The notes under the pieces: generated by a model
What the model saw: the letters and a program-made list of their open reading frames with translations, nothing else
Database searches by the model: none
Told to the model about the DNA's origin: nothing
Shown: positions 8,559 through 17,410 of the stretch, piece after piece
Position numbering within the stretch: position 1 is the first letter of the stretch
Layout of the letters: each line of letters starts with the position of its first letter
Source of the DNA: Micromonospora sp. HNM0581
GTDB lineage: Bacteria > Actinomycetota > Actinomycetes > Mycobacteriales > Micromonosporaceae
DNA length: 64,000 nucleotides
Direction: 5' to 3'
Assembly (NCBI RefSeq): GCF_012726175.1
Contig: NZ_JAASAD010000003.1
Span: forward strand, 310,001 to 374,000
Program-made: the position numbers and the translations under genes

Positions 8559-9275
8559 ATGCGTAGCGAGCTGTTCTCGGCAGCGAATCTGGAGCAGGAG
8601 TCGGCGCAGCCCGGGATGCGGTTGCAGAACTCCAAGATGTTGAAGATCGAACTCGACGGCGAGGCGATGGCCCGGGTCGGATCGATGGTGGCCTACCAGG
8701 GGCAGGTGCAGTTTCAGGCCCTCGGTTCCGGCGGACTGGGCAACTTTCTCAAGCAGAAGCTCACCGGTGAGGGCGTACCGCTCATGAAACTCACCGGACG
8801 CGGCGACATCTTCCTCGCCGACTTCGCCAAGGACGTGCACGTCATCGACCTGGAGCCGGGCGATGCCCTGTCCATCAACGGCTCCAGCGTGCTCGCCTTC
8901 GACGCCACCCTCCGCTACGACATCAAGATGGTCGGCGGGGCGGGAATGGCCTCGTCCGGCCTGTTCAACTGCGTCTTCACCGGGCACGGCAGGATCGCCG
9001 TCACGACCAGGGGAACCCCTGTCGTACTCAACGTCGACGCCCCCACCTACGTCGATCCGCAGGCCGCGGTCTGCTGGTCTGCTGGTCTGCAGACCGGCTA
9101 CCACCGCGCCGAGCAGATCGGGCTCGGCACGCTGCTCGGTCGCTCCACAGGTGAGGCGTACACGATGAGCTTCGCCGGTCACGGCTTCGTCGTCGTGCAG
9201 CCCTCAGAGGAACCGCCGATCATGGGTAGCGGGCAGGAGGACCAGGGCGGGGTCCTCGGCAGCCTGTTCCGATAG
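8559..9275 (+). CDS. AIM24 family protein
   Basis: 238 residues. Repeated beta-strand pattern of the AIM24/TIGR00266 family: KMLKIELDGEAMARVGSMVA, MKLTGRGDIFLADF, VHVIDLEPGDALSINGSSVL, and the glycine-rich GHGFVVVQPSEE near the end. GGGAGGAAAC directly precedes the ATG. The family is named for a mitochondrial protein, and its bacterial role is unclear. It precedes a terminator and is convergent with pheA. Confidence 0.85.
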   Translation: MRSELFSAANLEQESAQPGMRLQNSKMLKIELDGEAMARVGSMVAYQGQVQFQALGSGGLGNFLKQKLTGEGVPLMKLTGRGDIFLADFAKDVHVIDLEPGDALSINGSSVLAFDATLRYDIKMVGGAGMASSGLFNCVFTGHGRIAVTTRGTPVVLNVDAPTYVDPQAAVCWSAGLQTGYHRAEQIGLGTLLGRSTGEAYTMSFAGHGFVVVQPSEEPPIMGSGQEDQGGVLGSLFR

Positions 9276-9280
9276 GTCGC

Positions 9281-9324
9281 GCCCACCGAGACCCGCCCCG
9301 CGCCGGAACCGGCCCCCGGTGGGC
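9281..9324. terminator. terminator-like hairpin before pheA stop
   Basis: 8-nt arms GCCCACCG (9281-9288) and CGGTGGGC (9317-9324) enclose a second small GCCGG/CCGGC-type stem. It lies between the convergent AIM24 gene and pheA. Confidence 0.55.
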
Positions 9325-9327
9325 CCT

Positions 9328-10284
9328 TCAGGTCAGCTCGCCCCCGCGTAGGCGGGCGAGCCAGGCAGCGGCGTCGGTGTAGTCCGCGTCGGAGAGGCCC
9401 ACCGGCGCGGCCACCGGCCGCTCCCTGGCCGAACCCTCCCATCGGTGCCGAGGGTAGGAGCCGAGGAAGCGCACGTCGGCACAGACCCGACGCAACCCCT
9501 GCAACGCCTCGCCCATCCGTACGTCGGCGACGTGACCGGTGCAGTCGAGGAAAAAGACGTAGCGACCAAGTGCCTCACCAGTCGGTCGGGACTCGATCCG
9601 GGTCAGGTTGACGCCCCGCACCGCCAACTCCATGAGCACGGACAGCAACGCGCCCACCCGGTCGTGCGCGATGTAGATGGCGAGTGACGTGACGTCGTCG
9701 CCGGTGGCGGGCGGAGGCGGACCGGGCCGCGCCAACAGCACGAAACGGGTCACCGCGTCCGGATGATCGGCGATCTTGTCCGCCAGTACGGCGAGCCGGT
9801 GCCGGGTGGCCCCGATGGGCGCGCAGATCGCCGCGTCGTACTCGTCCCTGGCCGCCCCGGCCGCCGCCGCCCCGTTGGACAACACGTCCACCACGACCGC
9901 GTCGGGAAGATGCGTACGCAACCAGCCCCGGCACTGGGTGGACGCCTGCGGGTGGGCGGCTACGCTGCGCACCGACGGCAACACAGTTCCCGCGCGTGCC
10001 CCGAGCACGAACTCCACCGGCAGGATCACCTCCCGGGTGATGACGAGCGGTTCCCCCTCGGCCAACTCGTCGAGGGTGATCCCCACCGCGCCACCGATCG
10101 AGTTCTCCAGAGGCACCAGAGCCGCGTCGGCGTCGGCGGACCGAACGGCCTCCAGCGCCTCGCCGACGCTGCGAGCCGGCGTACGGCTGCCGCGCTCGGC
10201 GGCCGGCACGGTACGCAGTGCCTGCTCGGCGAAGGTGCCCTCGGGCCCGAGATAGACGAAACGGGTGGGCGGTGTTCCCGGCAT
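9328..10284 (-). CDS. pheA: prephenate dehydratase
   Basis: 318 residues. It converts prephenate to phenylpyruvate in phenylalanine synthesis. The catalytic PDT domain begins YLGPEGTFAEQAL, continues with ALVPLENSIGGAVG and ends with the TRF motif (DAVTRFVLLA). An ACT regulatory domain follows (SLAIYIAHDRVGALLSVLME, then LTRIESRP), consistent with feedback control by phenylalanine. This is the monofunctional actinobacterial form without chorismate mutase. Normal length is about 310. Confidence 0.95.
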   Translation of the reverse strand: MPGTPPTRFVYLGPEGTFAEQALRTVPAAERGSRTPARSVGEALEAVRSADADAALVPLENSIGGAVGITLDELAEGEPLVITREVILPVEFVLGARAGTVLPSVRSVAAHPQASTQCRGWLRTHLPDAVVVDVLSNGAAAAGAARDEYDAAICAPIGATRHRLAVLADKIADHPDAVTRFVLLARPGPPPPATGDDVTSLAIYIAHDRVGALLSVLMELAVRGVNLTRIESRPTGEALGRYVFFLDCTGHVADVRMGEALQGLRRVCADVRFLGSYPRHRWEGSARERPVAAPVGLSDADYTDAAAWLARLRGGELT

Positions 10285-10293
10285 GCGCTCAGC

Positions 10294-10959
10294 CTACGCA
10301 CCCGGAGCCGGCGACGAGCCCGACGGCGAGGCTGAGAGCGTCGACGGCGTCAACGGGGGGACCGGCACCGGAATGCCGCCGCCATCGCTGCCGCAGGCAA
10401 GCGTCTGGATGCCGGTGGGGCTGGCGACCCGCACCTCGGCCGTGCATACGTCGGTGCCGGCGGTCACCAGGCTCAGTGTTCCGGCCCGATCCCGGGTGAC
10501 CACCTGCAGCGGTTCGTACCCGGCCACATCGAGGGTGGTCAGATGCCAGTCGGCGGCACACAACGGGCCAGTTCGGACGCTGACCCGCGCACTGTCAGGC
10601 AGCAGGCCGGCACGACCACGTACCAACTCGGTGATGCTCTTCGCGGACGGCTCCCCGGCACAGGTGACCGCGTTCAGCCCCGGGTCGGCCGATGGAGCGG
10701 TCGGGACAGCCCCCGGGAGCACGCCGAACGACGGGGTGACGGGGCTGGTCGGGCTGCCCGGTGTCCGGGTGGGTGCGCGCGTCGGCAGACCACCGCCGTC
10801 GAGTACCTCTGGGGGCGCCCCGCATCCGGCGACAAGCAGCGCGGTCAGCATGGCGACACCGAGAAATGGGCCACCCGGCTTGAGGGTCCCGATGGCGCGG
10901 GCACGGGAACCGGTGGTCGACCGGGCGGGGCCGGGGTGCAACGGCGTGGTGGACGGCAC
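10294..10959 (-). CDS. hypothetical lipoprotein
   Basis: About 221 residues from GTG at 10959 (GGA 7 nt upstream). A longer in-frame ATG at 11007 exists but would give an unusually long N-region. Basic N-terminus, hydrophobic stretch FLGVAMLTALL and lipobox LVAGC. The mature part starts with a Thr/Pro-rich linker, then a folded region with several Cys (TCAGE, LCAAD, VCTAE, LACGS) that could form two disulfides outside the cell. The tail is Ser/Pro-rich. No family recognised. It lies 9 bp upstream of pheA but is unlikely to be functionally linked. Confidence 0.65.
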   Translation of the reverse strand: MPSTTPLHPGPARSTTGSRARAIGTLKPGGPFLGVAMLTALLVAGCGAPPEVLDGGGLPTRAPTRTPGSPTSPVTPSFGVLPGAVPTAPSADPGLNAVTCAGEPSAKSITELVRGRAGLLPDSARVSVRTGPLCAADWHLTTLDVAGYEPLQVVTRDRAGTLSLVTAGTDVCTAEVRVASPTGIQTLACGSDGGGIPVPVPPLTPSTLSASPSGSSPAPGA

Positions 10960-11019
10960 GGGGTGGTCCTCACGGCGGGAGACTGGGATGGCGGGGGCCG
11001 AGCCCATGGTAGGAGGAAG

Positions 11020-11478
11020 TCAGACCTCGGAGAAGAAGGTGAGGGATCCGGCCACCGTGCCGTCGGCGACCACAGGGGTGGAGATGGCGTCCACGGTCGC
11101 GTCGGGTGCGTCCTTCATCGCCGCCTTGATCCGCAGCAGGCCGCGGGCCAGCCGGCCAGAGGTGAGCGCCAGCAGCGGCGGGATCTTGTCGATCTCAGGC
11201 TCGGCCAGCTCGCCCCGGTAGGCGGTGAAGTCCAGCAGTCGCAGACCGCCGTCGAGCAGCGGGAAACCGATCACGTTCTCCGGTGCGCCCAGCTGAAGCA
11301 GCTCACAACCAGCGGTGGAGACAGCCAGCACGAGGGTTTCGGCGTCGATGAGCAGACAGGGCTCATGGGCACTGGACACCGTGGCCGACCACCTGTCGAT
11401 GTTGTCGCACCCAGGCTCTGTCGGTGTCCCCCCGGCGGGCGCGAACACTTCTGAGAGCGAGAGTTCGACGTGGGCCAC
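11020..11478 (-). CDS. hypothetical protein, PAS-like fold
   Basis: About 152 residues from GTG at 11478, which has GGAGG 6 nt upstream. The middle (EPCLLIDAETLVLAVSTAGCELLQLG, described here by position 46-71) has the pattern of a PAS-type sensory core, followed by GFPLLDGGLRLLDF. The C-terminal strand pattern TPVVADGTVAGSLTFF suggests the domain closes there. No catalytic or DNA-binding residues are evident. Such small stand-alone PAS-like proteins occur widely in Micromonospora-type genomes. Function unknown. Confidence 0.6.
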   Translation of the reverse strand: MAHVELSLSEVFAPAGGTPTEPGCDNIDRWSATVSSAHEPCLLIDAETLVLAVSTAGCELLQLGAPENVIGFPLLDGGLRLLDFTAYRGELAEPEIDKIPPLLALTSGRLARGLLRIKAAMKDAPDATVDAISTPVVADGTVAGSLTFFSEV

Positions 11479-11644
11479 CGAGCCTCCTATGCGCACCGAC
11501 GATACGTCCACGCTAGCCGGTCGCGGGAGCGACCGCCGACCGTTTCAGACGTACGGTGCTGTCGGTGTCGATCAGTGCCCGGTCGGCGACGGAGCGGACC
11601 GGTGGGAGCCGAGCCGTTCCGGTCGCAAGACGTCGCCGCTGACG

Positions 11645-12385
11645 TTACCGCCGGCCGGTCGGCTTGTCAGCGGCCATTCGGCCGTCCTCGTACCACCGGT
11701 AGTCGGCTGCCGGTGGGTGGCTGCCGTTTCCCCAGGTGCCGGGGTGCGCGGCGACCCGGGACAGCTTCTCGGCGGTGGCCGGGCTGATCCGGTTGCCGCC
11801 GGCCACCAGGAGCCGGTCGAGTTCCCGATGGGTCGCCATGAGGCAGTCCTTCGGCAGGCCGTAGACGCTGATCACCCCGGAGCCCACGAAGGTGAGCACC
11901 GGGGTCACCGGGATCGGGTGGCCGACAGCCGCAGTAAGCGCCTTGCTCGCTCGCCGGGCGTCGCGTCGGGCCTCGGCCACGTAGGGCGGACGCTTGCCGT
12001 TGATCTGAACCACGTCGGCGGCGACCAGGACGCGGGCGCGGCCGTGGTCGGCGATGGTGACGGCGAAGAGTCCGCTCGGGCCGATCGCCAGGAACCCGGC
12101 CCGATCGTCCGCGTGGTCGTCGAGCAGGACGTCCGCCGGGTCGGTGCGGGGCCAGTCGATGACGTGCCAGGCCGGCCCGAGATGGTCGAGCTGACCGAGA
12201 GCGCGGGCACCGGCTGCCTCGAGCCGTCGCGCGCCCCGCTCCGCCCGACGGCGGCGGGCCCATTCCAGTGGAGACGGACGAGGAGTCGCGACCGCCCCGG
12301 AAGACTCGCCCCGGGGGTGCGGTACCGCCACTGGCGGCAGCGCCCTGGCGGACGGTACGGCTCGACGTGCGGGGAAGACAGTCAT
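11645..12385 (-). CDS. NERD-like (nuclease-related domain) protein
   Basis: 246 residues. A charged, Arg-rich N-terminus (residues 35-60) is followed by a NERD-like core: WHVIDWPRTDPADVLLDDHA, then GFLAIGPSGLFAVTIADHGR, then QINGKRPPYVAEARRDARRA and PVTPVLTFVGSG. The spacing and the G-P-S-G-L-F pattern fit NERD domains, but the catalytic Asp/Glu/Lys set is not clear-cut. GGAGGTCGCG precedes the ATG. Possible DNA-processing role; moderate confidence only. Confidence 0.6.
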   Translation of the reverse strand: MTVFPARRAVPSARALPPVAVPHPRGESSGAVATPRPSPLEWARRRRAERGARRLEAAGARALGQLDHLGPAWHVIDWPRTDPADVLLDDHADDRAGFLAIGPSGLFAVTIADHGRARVLVAADVVQINGKRPPYVAEARRDARRASKALTAAVGHPIPVTPVLTFVGSGVISVYGLPKDCLMATHRELDRLLVAGGNRISPATAEKLSRVAAHPGTWGNGSHPPAADYRWYEDGRMAADKPTGRR

Positions 12386-12536
12386 CGCGACCTCCGGAAA
12401 AAGGTCCCTCGAAGTTACGTTCTCACTACCCTACGTCGCCAGTCCCGGTGGTCGGCAAGCCGGAGCGCCGGAATGACTGCGGATGAATGCCATATTCACC
12501 CACGGTTGTTTTACCGGATGCCGCCAAACCTTGCCC

Positions 12537-12549
12537 TACGCTGCGAGGG
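12537..12549 (+). promoter_or_regulatory. leaderless -10 element of arcA
   Basis: TACGCT (12537-12542) matches TANNNT and lies exactly 6 nt before the GTG start at 12549, with no usable ribosome-binding site. Transcription beginning at the start codon is the simplest reading. Confidence 0.5.
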
Positions 12550-13778
12550 TGGGCCACTACGTGGACAGTGAAGTCGGCCGGCTCGGCACAGTCCTGTTGC
12601 ACCGGCCGGGGCCGGAACTCGCTCGGCTCACCCCGCGCAACAACGACTCGTTGCTCTTCGACGGCATCCCGTGGGTGGGCCGGGCCCAGGAAGAGCACGA
12701 CGCCTTCGCGGCAGCCCTGCGGGAACGTGGCGTCGAGGTGCTCTATCTGACCGACCTGCTCACCGAGACGCTTGCCGTGCCGCAGGCCCGGACCGAGCTG
12801 ACCGACGAAGTGCTCGACTCGCCGCGGCTCGGCGACACCCTGCGCACCCGAATCGCCGCGCACCTGGCGTACCTCGACCCGGCCGCACTGGCCGGCGTGC
12901 TGGTGGCCGGTCTGGCCCACGAGGAGTTGCGGCTCGGACGGGACCGCCGTAGTGGCCTCGTCCACACCCTGATGGACCGGCACGACTTCATCATCGACCC
13001 GCTGCCCAACCTGCTGTTCACCCGTGACTCGTCACTGTGGATCGGTGACCGGGTCGGTGTGACAAGTTTGGCGATGCCCGCCCGGCAGCGGGAAACCACG
13101 CTCACCGAAGCCATCTACCGCCACCATCCCCGGTTCGCCGGCACCGAGTTCGTCTACCAGCCGCGCCTGGAGCCGCTGGAAGGCGGTGACGTGCTGCTGT
13201 TGGCAGCCGGCGTGCTGGCCGTCGGCGTCGGCGAGCGGACGACCTCTGCCGGCGCCGAGCGCCTGGCGCGGCGGGTCTTCGCGGCCGGGTCGGCGCACAC
13301 CATCCTCGTCGTACCGATCGCCCAGGAACGGGCCACCATGCACCTCGACACGATCTGCACGATGGTCGACACCGATGCGGTACTCATGTACCCGAACGTT
13401 GCCAGCACCCTGTCGGCGTACACCGTCATCGCCGGCGCCGACGGTGAGGACCTGCGGGTCGACGGGCCGGCACCGTTCCTGCGGGCCGCCGCCGCCGCGA
13501 TGGACCTGGACCGGCTGCGGGTGATCGACACCGGGCTCGACCCGGTGACCGCCGAGCGGGAGCAGTGGGACGACGGCAACAACACCCTGGCGCTCGCGCC
13601 CCGGCTCTGCGTCGGGTACGAGCGAAACGTCGAGACCAACGCCCAGTTGGAGCGGGCCGGCATCGAACTCGTCCCGATCGCCGGATCGGAGCTGGGCTCC
13701 GGGCGCGGTGGCCCTCGCTGCATGTCGTGCCCGCTGCTGCGGGAGCGAGCGGGGGCACCACACGAACATGTCAGGTAG
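12549..13778 (+). CDS. arcA: arginine deiminase
   Basis: 409 residues. It hydrolyses L-arginine to citrulline and ammonia. Diagnostic segments are [48 protein letters not shown], the catalytic His region [36 protein letters not shown] and the catalytic Cys in [13 protein letters not shown]. Length is normal. No carbamate kinase or ornithine transcarbamylase is adjacent, so it is not part of a classical ADI operon here. The GTG start matches the family N-terminus (GHYVDSEVG), and the message is probably leaderless. Confidence 0.93.
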   Translation: MGHYVDSEVGRLGTVLLHRPGPELARLTPRNNDSLLFDGIPWVGRAQEEHDAFAAALRERGVEVLYLTDLLTETLAVPQARTELTDEVLDSPRLGDTLRTRIAAHLAYLDPAALAGVLVAGLAHEELRLGRDRRSGLVHTLMDRHDFIIDPLPNLLFTRDSSLWIGDRVGVTSLAMPARQRETTLTEAIYRHHPRFAGTEFVYQPRLEPLEGGDVLLLAAGVLAVGVGERTTSAGAERLARRVFAAGSAHTILVVPIAQERATMHLDTICTMVDTDAVLMYPNVASTLSAYTVIAGADGEDLRVDGPAPFLRAAAAAMDLDRLRVIDTGLDPVTAEREQWDDGNNTLALAPRLCVGYERNVETNAQLERAGIELVPIAGSELGSGRGGPRCMSCPLLRERAGAPHEHVR

Positions 13779-13802
13779 CGCGGGGGCCCTCCGGCCGGCA
13801 GC

Positions 13803-14687
13803 TCAACGCAGCGTGAGTTGACGGCCGAGCAGCCCCTGCCGGGACCTGCGGGCGTCGGCGTCGAGCGGTCCGGTCTCGGCCAGGGCGTCGGCGTACCGCT
13901 TCGCGAAGTCGGCGACCGGCTGTTCCCAGTCACCCGCCGGAATCTCCTCGGGCAGATCCCAGACCGGTACCAGCCGCCCGTGGGCCCGGAACATGCCGGC
14001 GAGGCGGGTCTGGCCGCCGAGGGTCAGCGAGCCGGCCGCACCGAGCCGGGCCAGCGCGTCCAGGGCGGCCTCCTCGCCCTCGGGCAGCACCCAGCGGACG
14101 TGCGCCTTGTCCGTCACCCGGCACCAGTACGCCGCCCGAGCGGCCGTCAGCCGCACCGTCGGATAGATCGCCGCGTTCGCCCGCTCCAGCGAGGCTCGCA
14201 CGGTCGGATCCTCGGCTGCCTCCGGAGCCAGCCAGAACTCGAACCCCTCGTGCAGGCTGATCTCCAACGGGCCGTCGACCAGGATGTCCTGCAAGCGGGG
14301 GCCCGGTCCGGGCAGCGGCGGCACCGCGACCTGCGCGCCGGGGGCGGTACGCAGTGCGCAGAGCAGCGACTCGGCCAGGTCGCGGGAGACGTCACCGGAA
14401 TGAAGATGACGCTGCAGCCCGATGAAGATGTGACCGTCGTTCCGGCACATCGCGGGAGCGGCCATCGGCAGCACGGTGGCCAGTGTGACCGGCCGGTCGC
14501 CGTGCTCGTCCACGAGCGTCGGGGCCAGCCGCAGCGGGGCGGAGGCGGCCGGGACGAGCTCTCGCAGGGCGATCCATTCGGGCTCGTCGACAAGCCCCTC
14601 GAAGGGGCGGGGAACGAAGACGTCCCGGATCCGTTCCCGCTTACCGGACGCGGCGGCGGACCTCTGGTTCTTTCGACGCTTGCTCAC
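13803..14687 (-). CDS. DUF5926-like conserved actinobacterial protein
   Basis: 294 residues from GTG at 14687. It begins with a very basic tail (SKRRKNQRSAAASGKRERIRD), then PRPFEGLVDEPEWIALRELVPAASAPL and RPVTLATVLPMAAPAM, which resemble the actinobacterial DUF5926 family. The middle carries an acidic LEISLHEGFEFWL stretch and the C-terminal half a WVLPEGEEAALDALARL region. Conserved in the phylum but without a known function. It is convergent with arcA. Confidence 0.65.
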   Translation of the reverse strand: MSKRRKNQRSAAASGKRERIRDVFVPRPFEGLVDEPEWIALRELVPAASAPLRLAPTLVDEHGDRPVTLATVLPMAAPAMCRNDGHIFIGLQRHLHSGDVSRDLAESLLCALRTAPGAQVAVPPLPGPGPRLQDILVDGPLEISLHEGFEFWLAPEAAEDPTVRASLERANAAIYPTVRLTAARAAYWCRVTDKAHVRWVLPEGEEAALDALARLGAAGSLTLGGQTRLAGMFRAHGRLVPVWDLPEEIPAGDWEQPVADFAKRYADALAETGPLDADARRSRQGLLGRQLTLR

Positions 14688-14758
14688 GGCGACACAGCCT
14701 AGAGCCATCCGGTGGGCGGTGGGGGTCGGACCCACCCATGCCCTGACAGCGGGTCGAC

Positions 14759-15214
14759 CTACCGAACGCAGCCGGTGGCCGCCAGCGCGGGCCGGTCACC
14801 CACCGGGTCGAAGTCGGCCCAGACGCTCTGCCCGAGCCCGTCGCGTTCCACGCCCCAACTGGTAGCCAGGCCGGAGACGATGTGTAGGCCCCGTCCGTCG
14901 GCAGCGTCCGGGTCCGGTGGGCGGATCTGCGGGACACCCGCAGCCCCGCCGTCGGTGACCCGAAGCCGGAGCTGCGGACCCTCGGGTGTCTGGCGCAGCC
15001 GCCAGGCGACCCGGACCACGCCACCCGGTAGCGGGCCGGCATGCCGGACCGCGTTGCCGACCAGCTCGGCCAGGACCGCCACCAGATCAGCGAGCATCGC
15101 CGGGGAGACGGCCCCGGCCAGCTCGGCGGCGAGCCGGTGCCGGGCGATCCGCGCTCCGCTGGCATGGTGTGGCACCACCACGCACCACGACTGTTCGACA
15201 GCTCTCGTCGCCAC
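14759..15214 (-). CDS. anti-sigma-type ATP-binding protein (GHKL fold)
   Basis: 151 residues from GTG at 15214 (GGAGAGAGG upstream). GHKL/HATPase boxes are visible: N-box ELVGNAVRHAG, G1 VTDGGAAG, G2 ADGRGLHIVSGLATSWG. Size and lack of a phospho-acceptor domain match the RsbW/SpoIIAB-like proteins that are abundant in actinomycetes and usually control an alternative sigma factor or act as stand-alone kinases. It lies just downstream of, and co-directional with, a PAS histidine kinase, so the two may work together. Confidence 0.82.
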   Translation of the reverse strand: MATRAVEQSWCVVVPHHASGARIARHRLAAELAGAVSPAMLADLVAVLAELVGNAVRHAGPLPGGVVRVAWRLRQTPEGPQLRLRVTDGGAAGVPQIRPPDPDAADGRGLHIVSGLATSWGVERDGLGQSVWADFDPVGDRPALAATGCVR

Positions 15215-15246
15215 CTCTACCTCTCTCCCGCCCGTGACCCCCACTG

Positions 15247-16704
15247 TCACCTGCGGGGCAGCCGCACCTCTGCGACCGTACCCCCACCGCTTCTCGGTCG
15301 AAGGAATACCCACCCATTCTGCTGTTCAACGATCCGACGGACGAGATAGAGGCCGAGACCGGTGCCGGGATACCGACGCCGGTCACCGGATTCGCCTTGC
15401 CAGAACCGGTCGAAGGCCCGTTCCACGTGCTCCGGACGTACACCGATGCCCCGGTCGGCGACCCGGAAGCAGACGGTCCGGTCGTCGGCGCCCGCGGTGA
15501 CGTCGATCGGGGAGTCGGGTGGGGAGTACTTGCCGGCGTTGGTGACGAGTTCGGTGAGCACGGTGGCCAGGCTCTGACGATGCCCGATCGTCCGCGGCAA
15601 CTCGGTAGGTACCTCGAGGGTCGTCCGTCGACGCAGATCCGCAGGCAGGTCGGCGAGCGCGCCCCGCAGCGTCTCGGCAAGATCGAAGGGGGCCGGCGGC
15701 CCGTCGCCAGGCCACGCCTCGGCTGCGGAGCAGAGCAGGCGGTCGAGCAGCCGGGCCAGCTCGTTGGCCCGTTGGCCGATGATCCGGGCCGCCTGCCGCC
15801 GGTCGGTCTCGCCGAGCGAGTCCCAGTGGTCGGTCAGGGTGTCCGCGAAGCCCTTGATCACAGTCACCGGGGTGCGCAGTTCATGACTGGTGACCGCCAC
15901 GAAGAGATCCCGTTCGTGGTCGTGCCGCTGCTGATCGGTGATGTCATGGAAGGTGACCACCCGCAGGGCGCCGTCACCCGGCAGCGCACCCGAGGTGATC
16001 CGTAGCCAGCGCCCATTCGGTAGACGATGGTCGAGAACCTGTCCGGACGGCGGGAGGGGAAAGGGCAGCGGCTGGTTGATCGCCTCTGCGGTGGACCGAC
16101 CGGTCACCTGTGCGGCGGCCGGGTTCCAGAGCCGAACGTGGGTCTCGCGGTCGATCACGGCCAGCCCGTCGGCGAGCGCCGCGACCACCGGCCCGTCGCC
16201 GTGCACCGGCAGGCCGCTCTGGTCGCCGTACATGTGGGCGATGCAGGAGCCGACGAATCCGACCACCACGCACTGCTCGTCGGTGGGTGTCTCGTCGTCG
16301 GCTCGGTAGAGCGCATGCAGACTTCCGACGGTGTGGCCGCCGATCTCGGCCCGGGAGACGACCATGCGGCACAAGCCGCGCTCGGCCAGTTCACCTGCGA
16401 GCGGGCCGGTGAACCGATCGGTTCGTACGCACTGCACCCGGGGACCGGCGAGCAGGCAACTGGTGGTGGGATCGTTCGCGGGCAGCGGTCGGCCGACGGT
16501 CCACTCGGCGGCGCCGGTGGCGGCTATCACCCGACCGCCGGTGGGGGCGAACTCCACGAACGCCATCCCGGCCGCCCCGAGTGCCGGTTGGGCGACCCGG
16601 AGCAGTTGATTCAGTACCGGCAGACCCGCGTCACCGGAATTGATCATCTCGATGACGTCGGTGTGCCCGGCGAGGAGAGCCGAGTAGTCGATGCGGTCCG
16701 GCAT
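15247..16704 (-). CDS. PAS/GAF sensor histidine kinase
   Basis: 485 residues from ATG at 16704. No membrane segments are apparent, so it is a cytoplasmic sensor. The N-terminal region (1-160) looks GAF-like, then a PAS domain (about 175-265, LADGLAVIDRETHVRLWNPAA) ending in FHDITDQQ. HisKA H-box is VAVTSHELRTPVTVIKGF. HATPase has the N-box ELVTNAGKY, G1 VADRGIGV, F-box FDRFWQG and G2 GTGLGLYLVRRIV. No response regulator is adjacent. The small ATPase downstream may be a partner. Confidence 0.88.
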   Translation of the reverse strand: MPDRIDYSALLAGHTDVIEMINSGDAGLPVLNQLLRVAQPALGAAGMAFVEFAPTGGRVIAATGAAEWTVGRPLPANDPTTSCLLAGPRVQCVRTDRFTGPLAGELAERGLCRMVVSRAEIGGHTVGSLHALYRADDETPTDEQCVVVGFVGSCIAHMYGDQSGLPVHGDGPVVAALADGLAVIDRETHVRLWNPAAAQVTGRSTAEAINQPLPFPLPPSGQVLDHRLPNGRWLRITSGALPGDGALRVVTFHDITDQQRHDHERDLFVAVTSHELRTPVTVIKGFADTLTDHWDSLGETDRRQAARIIGQRANELARLLDRLLCSAAEAWPGDGPPAPFDLAETLRGALADLPADLRRRTTLEVPTELPRTIGHRQSLATVLTELVTNAGKYSPPDSPIDVTAGADDRTVCFRVADRGIGVRPEHVERAFDRFWQGESGDRRRYPGTGLGLYLVRRIVEQQNGWVFLRPRSGGGTVAEVRLPRR

Positions 16705-16757
16705 GAGCCGAGTGTGCCTGCCTCCCGTCTTGGGCGGCAGACCCGGCCAGGTCGTGT

Positions 16758-16925
16758 TCACCGACGTAGCCGGGCGATAGCCTGCGCCGGGCGGTCGGTG
16801 ATCACACCCTCCACCCTGCCGCCAGCGCGAGGTCGAGGTCGGCCGGTTCGTTCACGGTCCACACGTAGATCTGGTTTCCGGCCGCCCGCAGCGCCGGCAC
16901 CAGAGCGGGGCGATCAGACGCCGCT
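16758..16925 (-). pseudogene. 3' remnant of a glycerophosphodiester phosphodiesterase
   Basis: On the minus strand this gap encodes LVPALRAAGNQIYVWTVNEP and then DLDLALAAG in one frame. After a one-base loss in a G-run near 16815 it continues in another frame as VEGVITDRPAQAIARLRR and a stop at 16758. Together these match the C-terminal end of GlpQ/UgpQ-type phosphodiesterases (the WTVN and GVDGVITD..P motifs). The rest of the gene is missing, with stops immediately upstream near the rhodanese gene. A decayed gene rather than intergenic noise. Confidence 0.72.
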
Positions 16926-16983
16926 CCACGTCACCGCCGAAACGGGACGGATGTCTGGTCTCCTGGCCTGGCACGGCTCGCGG

Positions 16984-17328
16984 CTACAGCACCCGGCCCG
17001 GCTGCCCGTCGGAGCCGAGCACCGGCCGTCCGGCCGCCGCCCAGTCGCCCATTCCGCCGGCGACGTTGCTCACCTGTTCCCAGCCGTTGCGGAGCAGATA
17101 GGCGACGACCTGGGCGGATCGTCCGCCGGAACGGCAGATGACGGCCACGTCGCGGTCCGTCGGCACCTCGGCCAGACGGGCCGGTAGTTCCATCATCGGC
17201 AGGTGGTGGGCGTTGGGGGCGTGACCGGCGGTCCACTCGTCGTTCTCCCGGACGTCGAGCAGGTACGTCCGATCGTCGATATCTGAGACGGTCACGGTGG
17301 GTATCTGGGGTCCGATCACGGGTACCAA
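16984..17328 (-). CDS. rhodanese-like domain protein
   Basis: 114 residues, a single rhodanese domain. YLLDVRENDEWTAGHAPNAHHLPM leads into the active-site loop CRSGGRSAQV with the catalytic Cys, and the C-terminal GGMGDWAAAGRPV closes the fold. Members carry sulfane sulfur as a persulfide. Cytoplasmic, single gene, no clear partner. Confidence 0.88.
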   Translation of the reverse strand: MVPVIGPQIPTVTVSDIDDRTYLLDVRENDEWTAGHAPNAHHLPMMELPARLAEVPTDRDVAVICRSGGRSAQVVAYLLRNGWEQVSNVAGGMGDWAAAGRPVLGSDGQPGRVL

Positions 17329-17410
17329 GCCTAGAGCCCCGGTGCGTGGCTGCCAGCAAACCGCCCCGCGGTCTCCGGCCGGGCCGCTCCAGCGGCCGGT
17401 CAGAGCCGGG

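Noticed and set aside
11315..12571. Long plus-strand reading frame of more than 400 codons
   Set aside because: It is antisense to the NERD-like gene and its neighbour. High-GC DNA gives long false frames; composition is Arg/Gly-rich and without motifs.
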